From contig PEWI01000086.1 in the NCBI GenBank assembly GCA_002779555.1, forward strand, positions 1-6,851: DNA of 6,851 nt. Reading direction: 5' to 3'. The notes beneath the pieces are model-generated. The model had not been told where the DNA came from, ran no database searches, and was given only the letters and a program-made list of their open reading frames with translations. Each line of letters begins with the position of its first letter. Position 1 is the first letter of the stretch. The position numbers and the translations under genes were made by a program. Origin of the DNA: Candidatus Bathyarchaeota archaeon CG07_land_8_20_14_0_80_47_9 (lineage in GTDB: Archaea; Thermoproteota; Bathyarchaeia; Bathyarchaeales; Bathycorpusculaceae). This document shows, one piece after another, positions 5,920-6,851 of the stretch.

Positions 5920-6031
5920 TGCTATGAAACGTATTCTTGCATACTCCTTTGGCTCTCAGGAACAGGCTGCCCAGACCTTCAGGGTTCAAGAACTTCCTTA
6001 GAGCCCCCGTGAGTTTCTCGCGCGCGCCCAC
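5882..6031 (-). CDS. Candidate 49-aa small protein upstream of the RHH gene
   Basis: A minus-strand frame from GTG 6031 to TGA 5882-5884 encodes 49 residues, with core GALRKFLNPEGLGSLFLRAK and end DPLTSGVGAK. Its stop overlaps the RHH start in a GTGA arrangement, typical of real translationally coupled archaeal pairs. The residue mix is plausible, with a basic amphipathic helix and one Cys, but I recognise no family. No ribosome site precedes the GTG, which could mean a leaderless message. The frame stays open further upstream but offers only TTG as an earlier start. It could be the tail of a decayed gene. The antisense frame at 5776-6012 overlaps both this and the RHH gene and looks spurious. 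Confidence 0.35.
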   Translation of the reverse strand: MGAREKLTGALRKFLNPEGLGSLFLRAKGVCKNTFHSTIDPLTSGVGAK

Positions 6032-6052
6032 GCTAAAAACCAAAAAAGTGAT

Positions 6053-6090
6053 TGTTACACTACTGTTACACGAAATTGTTACAAAACAAT
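6053..6090. repeat. Three TGTTACA heptads plus a small palindrome (operator- or iteron-like)
   Basis: TGTTACA occurs at 6053-6059, 6064-6070 and 6077-6083, start-to-start spacing 11 and 13 bp, about one helical turn. The last copy is part of an inverted repeat, ATTGTT (6075-6080) and AACAAT (6085-6090). Read on the minus strand these are TGTAACA sites 22-52 nt upstream of the 49-aa/RHH pair, where an operator would lie. RHH repressors of the omega and CopG kind bind tandem short repeats. A fourth copy is at 4023-4029. Confidence 0.5.
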
Positions 6091-6174
6091 GTTGCTTAAC
6101 ATCTTTTCCTTGTTAGCGCGCGCATGCGTGTTCCTAAAATGACTTTATGAAAGACGGCCCGTATACACTGCGTG

Positions 6175-6295
6175 GGCTGGCTAGTCCATTTTTAACCATG
6201 GTCGATGCGACCGGTAAAATGACTGGACGATGCCCGTGAGCTGCTAAAGAACTGGGCTTCACGCCCGAATGAGTGAATGCAGCCTAATGCCAGCC
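6175..6295 (+). ncRNA. Candidate IS110 bridge RNA in the left end of the element
   Basis: A 7-bp closing stem pairs GGCTGGC (6175-6181) with GCCAGCC (6289-6295) perfectly. Inside it is a first arm at 6183-6228: GTCCA/TGGAC or, alternatively, AGTC/GACT with ATTTT/AAAAT; then CC/GG; then the tip hairpin GGTCG-ATG-CGACC at 6200-6212. The second arm pairs GCTGC (6240-6244) with GCAGC (6279-6283) and encloses GGGC-TTCAC-GCCC (6254-6266). The second arm has a large internal loop, and the first has one in its GTCCA/TGGAC pairing. Two arms with internal loops, placed directly before an IS110 transposase, match the known plan of bridge RNAs (target-binding and donor-binding loops). Pairing was done by eye; the exact ends are unknown. 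Confidence 0.5.
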
Positions 6296-6302
6296 GAATA
6301 TT

Positions 6303-6309
6303 GGAGGTG
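6303..6309 (+). promoter_or_regulatory. Ribosome binding site of the IS110 transposase
   Basis: GGAGGTG is a full-strength Shine-Dalgarno sequence ending 10 nt before ATG 6320. It lies only 7 nt after the last paired base of the candidate bridge RNA, so RNA folding and transposase translation could influence each other. Confidence 0.75.
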
Positions 6310-6319
6310 GAATAGAAGA

Positions 6320-6851
6320 ATGAAGTATGTGGGCATAGACGTTGGGAAACAGAAGTGTGCTGTTGCAGTGATGGATTCGGAAGGGAGGATATCTGACGAG
6401 TTCTCCTTCCTGAATAACAATGAAGGAATAGGAAACTTGATTTCTAGGCTCTCCATGGACGATGAGGTTGTGATGGAATCTACTGGCAGCGTTTGGGCAA
6501 ATTTATACGATCGGCTTGAGCAAGTTCACATGAAGGTGGTGCTGGCTAACCCATTGAAGACGAAGGCCATTGCGTCAGCGAGAATCAAGAGCGATACTAT
6601 CGACGCGAGGATACTTGCACACCTGCTGAGGGCAGACCTGATTCCTTCATGCTACGTTCCGCCGTACGAGATTAGGGAGATGAGGTACCTTCTCAGGCAC
6701 AGGGCTTCCATAGTCAAGATACGCACGATGGTGAAGAACAAGATCCACAGCATGCTCGACAGGAACGGCATTGCAGCCGCCGGGTTCTCGGACCTGTTTG
6801 GCAAGCGAGGGATGGAGTGGCTCAAGAGCGTGAAGCTTCCCTCGCTGGACA
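6320..6851 (+). CDS. IS110-family DEDD transposase/recombinase, N-terminal 177 residues (3' end cut by the window)
   Basis: The frame opens at ATG 6320 and runs off the edge with no stop. The N-terminal RuvC-like domain (DEDD_Tnp_IS110) shows all four acidic residues: D7 in YVGIDVGK, E54 in VVMESTG, and D92 and D95 in RIKSDTIDARILAHLLRAD. The segment PPYEIREMRYLLRHRASIVK and the following KNKIHSMLDRNG (140-151) form the coiled linker seen after the catalytic core. The C-terminal Tnp_20 domain with its catalytic serine would lie beyond the window. IS110 enzymes recombine a circular or junction form of the element into target DNA, guided in IS621 by a bridge RNA from the element's non-coding end. 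The ATG has a perfect ribosome site and no degradation is seen in this part, so it may be active. Confidence 0.93.
   Translation, partial: MKYVGIDVGKQKCAVAVMDSEGRISDEFSFLNNNEGIGNLISRLSMDDEVVMESTGSVWANLYDRLEQVHMKVVLANPLKTKAIASARIKSDTIDARILAHLLRADLIPSCYVPPYEIREMRYLLRHRASIVKIRTMVKNKIHSMLDRNGIAAAGFSDLFGKRGMEWLKSVKLPSLD

Larger units (their letters stand above)
6135..6851 (+). mobile_element. IS110-family insertion sequence, left part (right end outside the window)
   Basis: The element is defined by its DEDD transposase from 6320 and the structured non-coding left region before it. IS110 elements lack terminal inverted repeats, so the left end cannot be read directly. I place it near 6135 because a 10-nt sequence there (TAAAATGACT, 6135-6144) recurs in the candidate bridge RNA at 6215-6224. 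The right end and any right-hand non-coding region lie outside the window. Intactness cannot be judged. Confidence 0.6.

Noticed and set aside
5776..6012. 78-aa + strand open frame
   Set aside because: Serine/arginine-rich with no ribosome site. It is antisense to the RHH gene and the 49-aa frame, which explain the region better.
6113..6130. GCGCGC-rich palindrome (CGCATGCG) as a terminator or replication-origin element
   Set aside because: It is short, lacks the T-run expected of archaeal terminators, and does not resemble origin recognition boxes.
6156..6178. Hairpin GGCCC/GGGCT as the 5' stem-loop of the bridge RNA
   Set aside because: It uses the bases at 6175-6178 that form the better 7-bp closing stem, contains a wobble pair and has a long loop. 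It is kept only as a possible alternative fold.
6231..6295. tRNA-like segment
   Set aside because: No T-loop consensus, no acceptor stem of 7 bp with the right spacing and no CCA. The stems fit the multi-arm RNA better.
6259..6456. 65-aa minus-strand open frame
   Set aside because: It overlaps the start of the transposase and its ribosome site on the other strand and shows no motif.

Overview
The window looks like a chromosomal segment of a TACK-type archaeon, plausibly a Bathyarchaeia lineage. That lineage guess comes from gene content and was not tested by any search. The archaeal signs are unfused kae1 and bud32 (KEOPS complex), a small winged-helix protein with an RPC39/TFE-beta-like four-cysteine tail, an archaeal-type RlmE, an AT-rich TATA box close to a start codon, GGAGGTG-type ribosome sites and frequent TTG/GTG starts.

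Positions 1-1293: the end of an unrecognised + strand gene (3-167) converges on a two-gene minus-strand operon. That operon holds the TFE-beta/RPC34-like protein followed 2 nt later by the rRNA methyltransferase rlmE. A short divergent promoter region separates it from the next operon. Positions 1294-3967: a tight + strand cluster of kae1, bud32, a VOC/glyoxalase-fold protein and the XTP/dITP pyrophosphatase rdgB, with overlapping or abutting ends. It joins tRNA t6A synthesis with nucleotide-pool cleaning. Positions 4068-5652: a short ModA-like half domain without a signal peptide, whose stop codon lies in the ribosome site of an MFS transporter.

Positions 5653-6319 contain no long gene but are rich in short structure. 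A 45-aa ribbon-helix-helix (RHH) protein lies on the minus strand (5748-5885). A candidate 49-aa frame upstream overlaps it by GTGA. Three TGTTACA heptads lie just upstream of that pair, and a perfect 11-bp inverted repeat brackets the RHH gene. This looks like a small self-regulated operon, possibly left by an integrated element.

The window ends in an IS110-family insertion sequence. The transposase (from 6320) shows the DEDD residues and runs off the edge. The sequence just before it folds by eye into a closed multi-branched structure (6175-6295), where IS110 elements of the IS621 type encode their bridge RNA. A 10-nt sequence in that structure recurs at 6135-6144, which may mark the left end of the element. 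This candidate bridge RNA and the small RHH operon are the most interesting parts of the window.
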